The notes below the pieces were generated by a model. It searched no databases and was not told the DNA's origin. It saw nothing but the letters and a program-made list of their open reading frames with translations. 64,000 nt of DNA, taken from positions 1-64,000 of the forward strand of contig JAJDZT010000063.1 of NCBI GenBank assembly GCA_022824525.1. Direction: 5' to 3'. This document shows positions 8,205 through 16,535 of this stretch, one piece after another; the stretch's first letter is position 1, and each line of letters starts with the position of its first letter. The position numbers were made by a program, and so were the translations under genes. Source of the stretch: Silicimonas sp. (GTDB lineage: Bacteria > Pseudomonadota > Alphaproteobacteria > Rhodobacterales > Rhodobacteraceae).

Positions 8205-9496
8205 TCTGCAGCCAGTCCCATCTGAGCTTCCGCAGAGATAAGGCGCGCCACCTCAAAGCCGCTTGCCAGACCATCTTCATGAAACCCGTGACGCATCCAT
8301 GCGCCACAGAACCATGTCCGGTGCTGCCCGTTGATGGCGCGGACGGTATCCTGCGCTGTCACGGCAGCCTGATCGAAGATCGGATGACGGAAAACGGTTT
8401 CGTCATGGATAAGTTCGTCGCGGATCTGACCTTGCGCATTCAGCGTTACGAACAGCGGGTCGTCCTGCGGGATCGGCTGAAGCGAGTTCATCCAGTAGGT
8501 CAGCTCAATCGGAGCGTCTTCGCCCGTGCCGTTCTCAACATGACACCAGGACGACCAGACCTTGCGTCGTTTCGGCATTGCGTTTGTGTCGGCGTGAAGA
8601 ACGGCGCGGTTGGGCTGATAACGGATTGAAGAGAGCGCGGTTTGCTCCACTCCTGTCGCGTCCGAAAGCAGGTTCAGCGTGTCGTCCGCATGGGTCGCGA
8701 AGACCACATCGTCGAACGATTCCCACTCGCCGCCTTCGCAACGCACTTCGACGCCGAAAGGCGTGCGCCGAACCGCCTGTGTTTCAGCGCCAAGCCGGAT
8801 ATCGACGCCGCGCGCTTCGATATTGGCAGCCAGCCGCTTCACGTATTCAACTGATCCACCCTTCACGGTGTACCATTGATGGTTCTCGTTCCAGTCGAGG
8901 ATCCCGTGGTTCCGGAAGAACTTCACCATCGTGTCTGCGGGGAAATCCAGAATGCGCAGCTTCGGCGTTGACCAGATGGCCCCCGAAAATGGCGTCAGGT
9001 AATGGCGCACGAACCATTGTCCAAGCCGCAGCTTCTCGACCAGATCACCAATGGTCATGCCCGGCTTCAGCGCGCCTTCAGCCTTTTTGTTGAATGTCAG
9101 AATGTCCCGCACCATGCGCAGGAACCGGGGGCTTGCAAGATTGCGTCGCTGCGCAAATACGCTGTCCACACTGTTCAGCGCGTATTCAAACCGCCCGCCG
9201 CGGGCCGAAACGCCGAAGCTCATATTGCTTTCGGTCACCGGCACGTCGAGCTTGTCGAAGAGGTCGATCAGATGCGGATAGGTGTGATAATTGAAAACGA
9301 TGAACCCGGTGTCGACAGGCTGATCGCCGTTCTTTCCCGCAACGATCGTTCTGGCATGTCCACCGAGACGCTTTTCAGCTTCAAACAGGACCACGTGATT
9401 TTCTTCGGCAAGATGATAGGCAGCACCCATGCCCGATATTCCTGCGCCGATGACCGCGATGCGTCTTGCGGTCGTCCCGCGCTCTTCAAATGGCAT
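8201..9496 (-). CDS. FAD/NAD(P)-binding amine oxidase-like flavoprotein
   Basis: The protein has 431 residues. A Rossmann motif IAVIGAGISGMGAAYHLAEE (13-32) is followed by GGHARTI, a typical flavin amine oxidase/desaturase N-terminus. PVDTGFIVFNYHTYPHL is characteristic of the subgroup annotated as cyclopropane fatty-acid-associated flavoproteins. It is the first gene of the minus-strand operon and has a strong ribosome site (AGGAG, 8 nt before ATG). The upstream promoter matches sigma-E type. The homologue next to rpoE in R. sphaeroides belongs to the sigma-E regulon; I recall work linking this cluster to unsaturated/furan fatty-acid synthesis but cannot assign this protein's exact step. Confidence 0.8.
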   Translation of the reverse strand: MPFEERGTTARRIAVIGAGISGMGAAYHLAEENHVVLFEAEKRLGGHARTIVAGKNGDQPVDTGFIVFNYHTYPHLIDLFDKLDVPVTESNMSFGVSARGGRFEYALNSVDSVFAQRRNLASPRFLRMVRDILTFNKKAEGALKPGMTIGDLVEKLRLGQWFVRHYLTPFSGAIWSTPKLRILDFPADTMVKFFRNHGILDWNENHQWYTVKGGSVEYVKRLAANIEARGVDIRLGAETQAVRRTPFGVEVRCEGGEWESFDDVVFATHADDTLNLLSDATGVEQTALSSIRYQPNRAVLHADTNAMPKRRKVWSSWCHVENGTGEDAPIELTYWMNSLQPIPQDDPLFVTLNAQGQIRDELIHDETVFRHPIFDQAAVTAQDTVRAINGQHRTWFCGAWMRHGFHEDGLASGFEVARLISAEAQMGLAAE

Positions 9497-9531
9497 TCCG
9501 TGCTCCTGGTGGTCTTTGGTCGTCTGTTTCT

Positions 9532-9559
9532 GCTACGTCTCGTATGTCGCAATGGATCA
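9532..9559 (-). promoter_or_regulatory. Sigma-E-type promoter for the five-gene flavoprotein operon
   Basis: On the minus strand the -35 element TGATCC occupies 9559-9554, the spacer is exactly 16 bp (9553-9538), and the -10 region CGTAGC covers 9537-9532. Transcription would start near 9525, giving a leader of about 30 nt with AGGAG before the ATG at 9496. The -35, spacer length and CGTA are the same as in the divergent rpoE promoter. TGATC with a CGTA-type -10 is the pattern I recall for R. sphaeroides RpoE promoters. Confidence 0.75.
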
Positions 9560-9606
9560 TCCATCGATAAGAAGCAGACGTTTTTTTCCGCAATGCGCAA
9601 AAAATC

Positions 9607-9634
9607 TGATCCGCTCCGGACAGCGGTGCGTAAA
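9607..9634 (+). promoter_or_regulatory. Sigma-E-type autoregulatory promoter of rpoE-chrR
   Basis: TGATCC at 9607-9612, a 16-bp spacer (9613-9628), then CGTAAA at 9629-9634. The start of transcription would fall near 9641. This fits positive autoregulation of rpoE. It sits back to back with the minus-strand sigma-E promoter, leaving about 47 bp between the two -35 boxes. Confidence 0.8.
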
Positions 9635-9711
9635 CAGCACAAATGCCGACGGATATCGCGATTGACGAAGGGTCTGTACCGGCGCGGCCAGCAAGTTATG
9701 CTGGGCGCGTG

Positions 9712-10272
9712 ATGCAACCCGCTGTCCCTAAATCGCCTTCGCCGGAGAACGAAGATTTCGTCGCGCTCGTCGAACGGATCCAATCGAAGGACCGTGAAGC
9801 GTTTGCGGCGCTGTTTCGCCATTTCGCCCCTAGGGTGAAGGCGTTTTTGATGAAAGGCGGCACGAACGAAGGTTTGGCCGAGGAATGCACGCAGGAGGTC
9901 ATGGCGACACTCTGGACGAAGGCGCACATGTTTGACCCGTCGCGGGCCAGCGTTTCGACCTGGGTGTTCACGATCGCCCGAAACCGGAAGATCGACGCAT
10001 TGCGTCGCATGAAACGCCCGGAGCCCGAGGATCTTCCTTGGGGACCGGAGGCGGAGCCGGATCAGGCGGACGTGATGACGCTCCGGCAGGAGAGTGAGAA
10101 ATTGGCAGTCGCTATCGCGGAGCTGCCGGAGAAACAGAGGGATTTGATCCAGCGGGCGTATTTTGGCGATCTCAGCCATGCGCAGATTGCCGAGGAAACG
10201 GGGCTTCCGCTTGGAACGATCAAGTCGAGGATAAGACTGGCGCTGGAACGGTTGCGCCATGCCATGGGATAA
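9712..10272 (+). CDS. rpoE: ECF sigma factor RpoE (ChrR-controlled)
   Basis: From this ATG the protein has 186 residues. Region 2 covers about residues 17-85 (FRHFAPRVKAFLMKGG, and STWVFTIARNRKIDALRR for -10 recognition). Region 4 covers about 125-180, with LSHAQIAEETGLPLGTIKSR as the -35-binding helix-turn-helix. It directs transcription of singlet-oxygen and oxidative stress genes and is held inactive by ChrR, the next gene (5 bp gap). An ATG at 9643 is also in frame, but it lies within a few bases of the predicted transcript start. The 9712 start better matches the length of known RpoE proteins, although its ribosome site is weak. GTG at 9709 is another option. Confidence 0.9.
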   Translation: MQPAVPKSPSPENEDFVALVERIQSKDREAFAALFRHFAPRVKAFLMKGGTNEGLAEECTQEVMATLWTKAHMFDPSRASVSTWVFTIARNRKIDALRRMKRPEPEDLPWGPEAEPDQADVMTLRQESEKLAVAIAELPEKQRDLIQRAYFGDLSHAQIAEETGLPLGTIKSRIRLALERLRHAMG

Positions 10273-10277
10273 AGTGG

Positions 10278-10928
10278 ATGAGTGACATAAACCATCACCT
10301 GACCGACGCGCTGCTTATGAGCTACGCAGCCGGTACTTTGGACGAAGCGTTCAGCCTCGTTGTTGCGACGCATGTGTCGCTTTGTGACGAATGTCGTGCG
10401 CGGCTTGAAGCGTTTGAAGCCGTCGGCGGTGTGCTCGTCGAAGAAAGCGACAATGTCGCGCTCTCCGACGACGCGCTCGACGCGACGTTTGCGCTCATCG
10501 ATGTTGGGCTTTCAGAAGAACCTGAGCGGCGCATTGCTGCGCCTGACAGCGTCTTCCCGACACCGCTCCAAGAGTATGTGGGTGGTGACTTGGAGGCGGT
10601 TCGCTGGCGCGCGCTTGGCGGTGGCGTCATGCAGGCTGTTCTCAAGACAAGTGGCAACGACAAAGTACGCTTGCTTTCGATCCCGGGTGGCACTGCGATG
10701 CCTGACCACGGACACCGCGGTCTAGAACTCACCATGGTTTTGAAAGGCGCTTTCGAAGACGAAGACGGTTATTTCGGCCGGGGTGACGTGGAAGTTGCCA
10801 ACGAGGATCTGCACCACACGCCGGTCGCCGTTGCGGGTGAGACGTGCATCTGCCTCGCCGCCACGGACGCGCCGCTGCGCTTCAAGGGTATCGTGCCCCG
10901 GATTGCCCAGCCTTTCCTCGGGATCTAA
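10278..10928 (+). CDS. chrR: Zinc-dependent anti-sigma factor ChrR
   Basis: The protein has 216 residues and two domains. The N-terminal anti-sigma domain has the zinc ligands expected from the R. sphaeroides structure: a His at 6 or 7, H32, C36 and C39 (HVSLCDEC). The C-terminal cupin-like domain (about 95-195) carries H144, H146, E150 and H179/H180, matching the second zinc site that is needed to respond to singlet oxygen. It binds RpoE in the cytoplasm and releases it on stress. It starts 5 bp after rpoE and is surely co-transcribed. All key residues are present, so the switch should be functional. Confidence 0.92.
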   Translation: MSDINHHLTDALLMSYAAGTLDEAFSLVVATHVSLCDECRARLEAFEAVGGVLVEESDNVALSDDALDATFALIDVGLSEEPERRIAAPDSVFPTPLQEYVGGDLEAVRWRALGGGVMQAVLKTSGNDKVRLLSIPGGTAMPDHGHRGLELTMVLKGAFEDEDGYFGRGDVEVANEDLHHTPVAVAGETCICLAATDAPLRFKGIVPRIAQPFLGI

Positions 10929-11113
10929 CACCTCGCTCGTCGTTTTAAGCGCGCCTCTCTACGGCGGTGCGCATAAAAGCGGCGTTGTCCCGCTCGAACC
11001 ACCCAACCTTGGTGGAGGTCTGAGCGCGTTTCGGTGAACTGGTACTGTCCGCCGACCCGACCAAGGTCCTTCAAATCACAAGCAGACTGCACCGCCCTCC
11101 GTTGTGAGATTGT

Positions 11114-12001
11114 TCAGCGCGACGCAAAACTCGCCCGCAAATGATCCGCAGCCGCAATGACGGCAGGGTTCGGATCGTCCGCCATCAAAAGGCCCAGCGC
11201 GTATTTCGGCAGTGTCGGCAAACCGAACCGTGCCGGTGCCTCGACGATGCAGCCACCCAGCGACGACACCGGGATCGGAGCGATAGCCAGATCGGCCAGC
11301 ACCGCGGCGCGCTGACCTGAAATATGCGCGCTTTGGAAGGCGACGCGCCAGGGTATCCCCTGCGCCTCAAGCTGTTCCAAGGCGGCCTTTCGCCAGACAC
11401 AGCCTTCCTCCCAGACGCTCACGGGGAGCGGAACCTGTTCGGCCGCGACGCCGCCTTTGCAAACGGCCCAAATCAGCTGTTCCCGAAACAGGATCTCGGC
11501 ACCATCTTCGTTGAACCCCGCTTCACAGGTCGCCAACGTCATATCAAGTTGCCCGCGCTGAACCATTTCTATCATGCGCGCGGTTCCGTCGATGGTGACG
11601 TTCACCGTCACCTGCGGATGGCTTTCATTGAAGCGCCGAAGCATGTCGACCAGAAATCTCTCTGCCACATCGTCGGGCGCACCCAAACGCACCACACCTT
11701 CAACATCCGGCTGCACGAAACGCGCGACGGCATCCCGGTTGAGCGCCAGCATCCGGCGCGCATGTTCCAGCAGGAACGCGCCATCCTCCGTCAGTTCCAC
11801 AGAGCGGCTGTCGCGGATGAACACCGGGCGCCCCAGAATCTCTTCCATTTTCTTGACCTGCATCGAGACCGCAGACGGCGTCCGGTGCACCGCGGCAGCG
11901 GCGGCGGAGAAGTTCCCGGTCTCGGCGATGGCCACCAGTGTTTTCAACAGGTCGAGATCCAAAAGCGGGATGCGGGGTGTTGTTGGCGCGTTCATGACCA
12001 T
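11114..12001 (-). CDS. LysR-family transcriptional regulator
   Basis: The protein has 295 residues. The N-terminal winged helix-turn-helix lies at about residues 10-70 (TGNFSAAAAAVHRTPSAVS is the recognition region), and a periplasmic-binding-like effector domain fills about 95-290. It is transcribed away from the DUF1127 gene. LysR regulators often control the divergent neighbour, so the DUF1127 gene or a distant target is likely. A second ATG two codons in is equally possible as start. The effector is unknown. Confidence 0.85.
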   Translation of the reverse strand: MVMNAPTTPRIPLLDLDLLKTLVAIAETGNFSAAAAAVHRTPSAVSMQVKKMEEILGRPVFIRDSRSVELTEDGAFLLEHARRMLALNRDAVARFVQPDVEGVVRLGAPDDVAERFLVDMLRRFNESHPQVTVNVTIDGTARMIEMVQRGQLDMTLATCEAGFNEDGAEILFREQLIWAVCKGGVAAEQVPLPVSVWEEGCVWRKAALEQLEAQGIPWRVAFQSAHISGQRAAVLADLAIAPIPVSSLGGCIVEAPARFGLPTLPKYALGLLMADDPNPAVIAAADHLRASFASR

Positions 12002-12040
12002 CTTTCAGAAAAAATGAATGATGATATCAAATCTATTCGT

Positions 12041-12069
12041 TTGATTGAGACATGTCCAGCCCGCATATT
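12041..12069 (+). promoter_or_regulatory. Possible sigma-70 promoter for the DUF1127 gene
   Basis: TTGATT at 12041-12046, a 17-bp spacer, then CATATT at 12064-12069. Each box matches four of six consensus bases. The palindrome TGATATCA at 12022-12029 lies just upstream, between this promoter and the LysR start, and could be part of a LysR operator. Confidence 0.35.
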
Positions 12070-12122
12070 CCCAACAGAGGCCGTCGCGACGTCTCCGAAA
12101 TATGAAAACCAGGAGAATTGAC

Positions 12123-12377
12123 ATGACACATACAGACTTTGGCCGCACCCATTCCGGCGACTACATTGGCACGCTCAGTGGCAATCTGATCCGTCGGATC
12201 AGCGAAATCCGCACGCGCCGGAGATTGAAGCGCCTCCTCGATCTTGATGATCACATGCTCAAGGACGTTGGCGTCACGCGTGGTGAGATCGAGATCGCGA
12301 CAGGCCTGCCTCTTTCAAGCGATGCGGCAACGGAACTCCGCCGCATGTCTCTGGAGCGCCGCCGTCGTTTCATGTGA
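12123..12377 (+). CDS. DUF1127 family small protein
   Basis: The protein has 84 residues from an ATG preceded by a clear AGGAG. The central RRLKRLLDLDDHMLKDVGVTRGEI is the DUF1127 (YjiS-like) motif; the N-terminus is polar and the C-terminus is Arg-rich (ERRRRF). Some alphaproteobacterial DUF1127 proteins act as RNA-binding or phosphate/stress-linked small regulators, but the role of this one is unknown. It is followed 50 bp later by a strong intrinsic terminator, so it is probably a monocistronic, highly transcribed gene. An upstream in-frame extension to 12045 lacks a ribosome site and enters the promoter. Confidence 0.85.
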   Translation: MTHTDFGRTHSGDYIGTLSGNLIRRISEIRTRRRLKRLLDLDDHMLKDVGVTRGEIEIATGLPLSSDAATELRRMSLERRRRFM

Positions 12378-12427
12378 CGTGAGGCCTCCATGTGCTATCT
12401 TCGCGGCATGACCAAGCCGCCACCCAG

Positions 12428-12461
12428 AACACCCGTCTTTCGAAAGATCGACGGGTGTTTT
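12428..12461 (+). terminator. Rho-independent terminator after the DUF1127 gene
   Basis: AACACCCGTC (12428-12437) pairs with GACGGGTGTT (12450-12459), a perfect 10-bp stem with a 12-nt loop, followed by TTCTGTT. The ligase GTG start lies only 5 bp beyond the hairpin, so ligase expression depends on read-through or on a promoter that overlaps this element. Confidence 0.8.
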
Positions 12462-12466
12462 CTGTT

Positions 12467-14065
12467 GTGAAGCGCTTTGCCGCGCTGTTTCAGGCGCTCG
12501 ATCAGACCACGAAGACCAACGCGAAGGTGGCCGCGCTTGCGGAGTACTTCACCGACGCACCGGATGACGACAAGCTCTGGACCATTGCGCTTTTTTCCGG
12601 GCGCCGCCCCAAACGCGCCATCACCGTCACCCGGCTTCGCGAATGGGCTGCAGAACGCGCGGGCATTCCGCTGTGGCTGTTTGAGGAAAGCTATCCCATC
12701 GTGGGTGATCTGGCCGAAACGATAGCGCTTGTTTTGCCGCCTCCGGGGACTCAGGCGGACACGTCGCTTTCCAATCAGATCGGCGAAATCCGCGCCCTCG
12801 CCGCTGAAGAGGACGAGACGCGAAAAGCGGCGATCCTTGCCGCGTGGGATCGTTACGGCACGTCCGAGCGCTTTGTTTTCAACAAGCTCATCACCGGCGG
12901 TTTCCGGATGGGGGTCAGCCAAAAGCTGATGACGCGTGCCTTGTCGCGCGCCACGGGCATCGAGGAGCCGGAACTGGCGCATCGCCTGATGGGGGACTGG
13001 ACCCCCGAGACCACGACATTCGAGCGCCTGATCCTTGAGCCCGATCCCGAAGCAGACCTGTCAAAACCCTATCCCTTTTACCTCGCCTACCAACTGGACG
13101 ATCCCGTCGAGACCCTTGGGGACCCCGCCGACTGGGCCGCCGAGTACAAATGGGACGGTATCCGGGGGCAGGTTATCCTGCGGGGGGGTGCGCATTTCAC
13201 CTGGTCGCGCGGCGAAGAACTGATGACCGACCGGTTCCCCGAATTGGCCGTTCTCCCCGACTTCCTCCCAGCAGGAACGGTAATCGACGGGGAGCTTCTT
13301 GCCTGGGACCATGCCGCCGACATCCCACAAAGCTTCAACGCGCTCCAAAAGCGGATCGGGCGTAAGACAGTTCCGAAGAAACTGCTTGTGGAAGCACCGG
13401 TCGTTATCCGGGCCTACGACCTGCTCGAACACGGCGGTCAGGACATCCGCGCGCACAGCTTCAAAGACCGACGGGCCGCGCTGGAAGACATGATCGCCAA
13501 CGCGCCGACCGATGTTCCGGTCCGGCTGTCTGAACGTCTCGAATTCAAAACTTGGGACGAACTGTCCAAGCAGCGCGCCCTGGCGCGTGAGATCGGCGCA
13601 GAGGGTGTCATGCTCAAACGCCTCGACAGCCCCTATCGGGATGGCCGGAAAAAGGGAGATTGGTGGAAATGGAAGCTTGATCCACTCGTGATCGATGCCG
13701 TGATGATCTATGCCCAATCCGGCCACGGACGCCGCGCCAATCTATTCACGGACTTCACCTTTGCCGTTTGGAACGGCAACGACCTCGTGCCGTTCACCAA
13801 AGCCTATTCCGGACTGACGGATGCAGAATTCCGCGAGATTACGGCGTGGGTCCGCAAAAACACCTTGGAGCGCTATGGCCCGGTCCGGTCCGTCAAAGCC
13901 GAACATGTGTTCGAGATCGCGTTCGAAGGCATTCAGGAAAGCACGCGCCACAAGTCTGGTGTCGCGCTTCGCTTTCCCCGGATGAGCCGTTGGCGAAAGG
14001 ACAAGCCGGTTTCAGAAGCGAACACGCTGGATGACCTGAAGGCGATGTTGGCGACGTACGGTTAG
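12467..14065 (+). CDS. ATP-dependent DNA ligase (LigC-like, DNA-damage-associated type)
   Basis: From the GTG start the protein has 532 residues, the usual size of this bacterial class. An N-terminal DNA-binding domain (1-200) precedes the adenylation domain, whose active-site lysine is K228 in EYKWDGIR. Later motifs GTVIDGELLAWD, EGVMLKRLDSPYRDGRK and WWKWKLDPLVIDAV are the standard nucleotidyltransferase motifs, followed by an OB fold. The sequence most resembles the ligase found with an Lhr-like helicase and a beta-CASP exonuclease in damage-response clusters. Neither partner is adjacent here. The N-terminal sequence KRFAALFQALDQTTKTNAKV matches the family and sets the start. It repairs nicks in the cytoplasm with ATP. 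Confidence 0.85.
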   Translation: MKRFAALFQALDQTTKTNAKVAALAEYFTDAPDDDKLWTIALFSGRRPKRAITVTRLREWAAERAGIPLWLFEESYPIVGDLAETIALVLPPPGTQADTSLSNQIGEIRALAAEEDETRKAAILAAWDRYGTSERFVFNKLITGGFRMGVSQKLMTRALSRATGIEEPELAHRLMGDWTPETTTFERLILEPDPEADLSKPYPFYLAYQLDDPVETLGDPADWAAEYKWDGIRGQVILRGGAHFTWSRGEELMTDRFPELAVLPDFLPAGTVIDGELLAWDHAADIPQSFNALQKRIGRKTVPKKLLVEAPVVIRAYDLLEHGGQDIRAHSFKDRRAALEDMIANAPTDVPVRLSERLEFKTWDELSKQRALAREIGAEGVMLKRLDSPYRDGRKKGDWWKWKLDPLVIDAVMIYAQSGHGRRANLFTDFTFAVWNGNDLVPFTKAYSGLTDAEFREITAWVRKNTLERYGPVRSVKAEHVFEIAFEGIQESTRHKSGVALRFPRMSRWRKDKPVSEANTLDDLKAMLATYG

Positions 14066-14118
14066 AAACGACGCTGCGTCACGGATTGTCTTGAAAAGAC
14101 TACTCTGCCAAAACAACA

Positions 14119-14133
14119 ATGAACACTGTTCAT
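14119..14133. promoter_or_regulatory. Perfect 15-bp palindrome upstream of a membrane-protein gene
   Basis: ATGAACACTGTTCAT is a perfect 7-1-7 palindrome that ends 11 bp before the ATG at 14145. Its placement is that of an operator. It contains GAAC-N3-GTTC, which is close to, but not spaced like, known LexA-type boxes. The binding protein is unknown. Confidence 0.4.
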
Positions 14134-14144
14134 GGATCAGGGAA

Positions 14145-14507
14145 ATGTCTCCGGATACTGAATTTGGCCTTACTGTTCTCGCTGCGTGCCTGGTGCTTTA
14201 CGGCCTTCTCTTGTCATTGCCGACAGGCCGTATGACAACAACGGCATCTGCGGCTATGACGTGCCTCCTCGCAGGCGCAACGTTGGTTTTCGCGTTTGAA
14301 GAGCCCAACTCGCAGCACATCGACTTCGGGCCTTTGTATCGCTCGTTTGCCGCGGGGTCCCTGACGGGTTTCGCGATGAGCGCGGCGCTTTACAATTGGC
14401 TGCGAAGCGGCAAGCGGCACAGTTGGATTTTGCGACTTCTCGGCGTGCCAGTAGGCGCCGCGTTTGCCACCGGCACCATATTGGCGTCTGGATGGCTGAC
14501 ATTCTAA
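14145..14507 (+). CDS. Hypothetical membrane protein
   Basis: The protein has 120 residues from this ATG with four hydrophobic segments (about 5-25, 34-52, 70-87 and 97-118). I recognise no family. An in-frame TTG at 14091 would add 18 residues but places the palindrome at 14119 inside the gene; the ATG with GGGA just upstream is preferred. It stands alone between the DNA ligase and the oligoendopeptidase. Confidence 0.5.
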   Translation: MSPDTEFGLTVLAACLVLYGLLLSLPTGRMTTTASAAMTCLLAGATLVFAFEEPNSQHIDFGPLYRSFAAGSLTGFAMSAALYNWLRSGKRHSWILRLLGVPVGAAFATGTILASGWLTF

Positions 14508-14627
14508 CCGCGGACCGGGGCGCCAAGTGAAAGAAATACCGCTAGCGTGAAAAGACCGGGGCGTTCCTTGAAAGCCGGAACGCCTCCCGCTACGTCGAAA
14601 GCAGCAAACCGAAGGATTTCTGACTCC

Positions 14628-16445
14628 ATGCAGTTTACCCCCCAGCCCGTCTTCGACACCAATGCCACGTCCAGCGAATTCGGCGATTTGCCGGAATGGG
14701 ACCTGAGCGACCTGTATGCGTCGCCGGACGCGCCCGAATTCAAACGGGACATGGATTGGCTGGAAAAGGCCTGCGCCGATTTCGCCCGTGACTTCGAAGG
14801 CAAGCTGGCAGAGCTATCGGCGGATGAGATGCTCGACTGCGTTCTGCGGTACGAGAAGATCGACATGGTCGCAGGCCGCATCATGTCGTTCATCGGCCTC
14901 CGTTACTACCAGAACACCACGGATGCCGACCGCGCCAAGGCCATGTCCGACGCGCAGGACAAGATCACCGGGTTCACGACACCGCTTGTCTTCTTCTCGC
15001 TGGAAGTGAACCGGATCGACGATGCCGTGCTGGACGGCTGGTTTGGCACCAACGCCGACCTCGCGCGCTACAAGCCGATTTTCGATCGTCTGCGGCTGAT
15101 GCGCCCGTATCAGTTGTCGGACGAGTTGGAGAAGTTCCTGCACGATCAATCCACCGTTGGGGCGGCCGCGTGGAACCGCCTGTTCGATGAAACCGTCGCC
15201 GGGCTGACCTTCACGGTTGATGGTGAGGAGAAATCGCTGGAAGCCACGCTCGATGGCCTCTCCGACCAGAACCGCGACAAACGCGAGGCGTCCGCCCGTG
15301 AAGTGGCGCGGGTCTTCGGTGAGAACGTCAAGCTTTTCGCGCGCGTCCATAACACGCTGGCCAAGGAAAAAGAGATCGAGGATCGCTGGCGCGGCATGCC
15401 GACCCCGCAAACTGGGCGGCATTTGTCCAATCAGGTGGAGCCTGAAGTGGTCGAAGCGCTCCGCAACGCGGTCGTCGAGGCCTATCCCAAGCTCTCCCAC
15501 CGGTACTATGAATTGAAGCGCGGCTGGCTGGGTCTCGACGTGATGGAAGTCTGGGACCGGAACGCGCCCTTGCCGATGGAAAGCGATCGCAAGATCGGCT
15601 GGGATGAGGCGAAGGAAACCGTCATGTCGGCCTATGGCGCGTTCGACCCGGAGATGGCGCGCCTTGCGGAGCCGTTCTTCGAAAAGGGCTGGATCGACGC
15701 TGGTGTGAAACCGGGCAAGGCCCCCGGCGCCTTCGCGCACCCGACCGTCGCCGACGCGCACCCCTATGTCATGCTCAACTATCTCGGCAAACCGCGCGAC
15801 GTGATGACACTGGCACACGAACTGGGCCATGGCGTCCACCAACGCCTCGCGGCCGGGCAGGGCGAATTGCTGTCCTCGACACCGCTGACACTTGCCGAAA
15901 CCGCATCAGTATTTGGCGAGATGCTCACTTTCCGCCGCCTTTTGGCCGGTGCGCCCAGCGAGGCGGAGAAGAAGGTGCTTCTCGCCAACAAGGTCGAGGA
16001 CATGATCAACACGGTCGTCCGCCAGATCGCGTTCTATGATTTTGAATGCAAGCTGCACGACGCCCGCCGGGCAGGAGAATTGACACCTGACGATATCGGT
16101 GCGCTCTGGATGAGCGTACAGGGCGAAAGCCTTGGCCCTGCGTTCCGGTTCATGGACGGGTACGAAAGCTTCTGGGCCTACATCCCGCATTTCGTCCACT
16201 CGCCGTTTTACGTCTACGCCTATGCCTTCGGCGACGGCTTGGTGAACGCGCTCTACGCCGTTTACGAAGAGGGCGATGCCGACTTCCAGTCGAAATATTT
16301 CGACATGCTGAAAGCCGGCGGCTCCAAACACCACAAAGAGCTTCTGGCGCCTTTCGGGCTGGATGCCAGCGATCCTAAGTTCTGGGACAAAGGGCTGAGT
16401 ATGATTTCCGGCTTTATCGACGAGTTGGAGGCGATGGAGGGTTAG
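14628..16445 (+). CDS. pepF: M3-family oligoendopeptidase F
   Basis: The protein has 605 residues, the standard length for PepF. N-terminal FGDLPEWDLSDLYASPDAPE is the conserved start region of the M3B peptidases. The zinc site HELGHG has His397, Glu398 and His401; the third ligand Glu lies in TLAETASVFGE about 25 residues later. It hydrolyses short peptides in the cytoplasm. An in-frame upstream extension to 14547 lacks homology and a ribosome site. The gene appears monocistronic and is followed by a repeat element. Confidence 0.93.
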   Translation: MQFTPQPVFDTNATSSEFGDLPEWDLSDLYASPDAPEFKRDMDWLEKACADFARDFEGKLAELSADEMLDCVLRYEKIDMVAGRIMSFIGLRYYQNTTDADRAKAMSDAQDKITGFTTPLVFFSLEVNRIDDAVLDGWFGTNADLARYKPIFDRLRLMRPYQLSDELEKFLHDQSTVGAAAWNRLFDETVAGLTFTVDGEEKSLEATLDGLSDQNRDKREASAREVARVFGENVKLFARVHNTLAKEKEIEDRWRGMPTPQTGRHLSNQVEPEVVEALRNAVVEAYPKLSHRYYELKRGWLGLDVMEVWDRNAPLPMESDRKIGWDEAKETVMSAYGAFDPEMARLAEPFFEKGWIDAGVKPGKAPGAFAHPTVADAHPYVMLNYLGKPRDVMTLAHELGHGVHQRLAAGQGELLSSTPLTLAETASVFGEMLTFRRLLAGAPSEAEKKVLLANKVEDMINTVVRQIAFYDFECKLHDARRAGELTPDDIGALWMSVQGESLGPAFRFMDGYESFWAYIPHFVHSPFYVYAYAFGDGLVNALYAVYEEGDADFQSKYFDMLKAGGSKHHKELLAPFGLDASDPKFWDKGLSMISGFIDELEAMEG

Positions 16446-16483
16446 GGAGATGCGCCGCTTTCAGCGTCGCGGTGTGCGAGCGG

Positions 16484-16522
16484 CACTGCCCCTCGCGCTC
16501 CCCGGCGTATTTTCGGCAAGAT
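16484..16522 (+). repeat. Degenerate intergenic element, copy 2 of 4
   Basis: CACTGCCCCTCGCGCTCCCC followed by GGCGTATTTTCGGCAAGATGAAA lies just after pepF. It shares CTGCCCC, CCCCGG, TATTTT and GCAAG-(A/T)-GAAA with the copy at 53631-53682. Confidence 0.5.
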
Positions 16523-16535
16523 GAAATGAGGTGAG

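Noticed and set aside
14119-14133. SOS (LexA) box at the palindrome
   Set aside because: Alphaproteobacterial LexA sites are GTTC-N7-GTTC direct repeats. This is GAAC-N3-GTTC, a different geometry.
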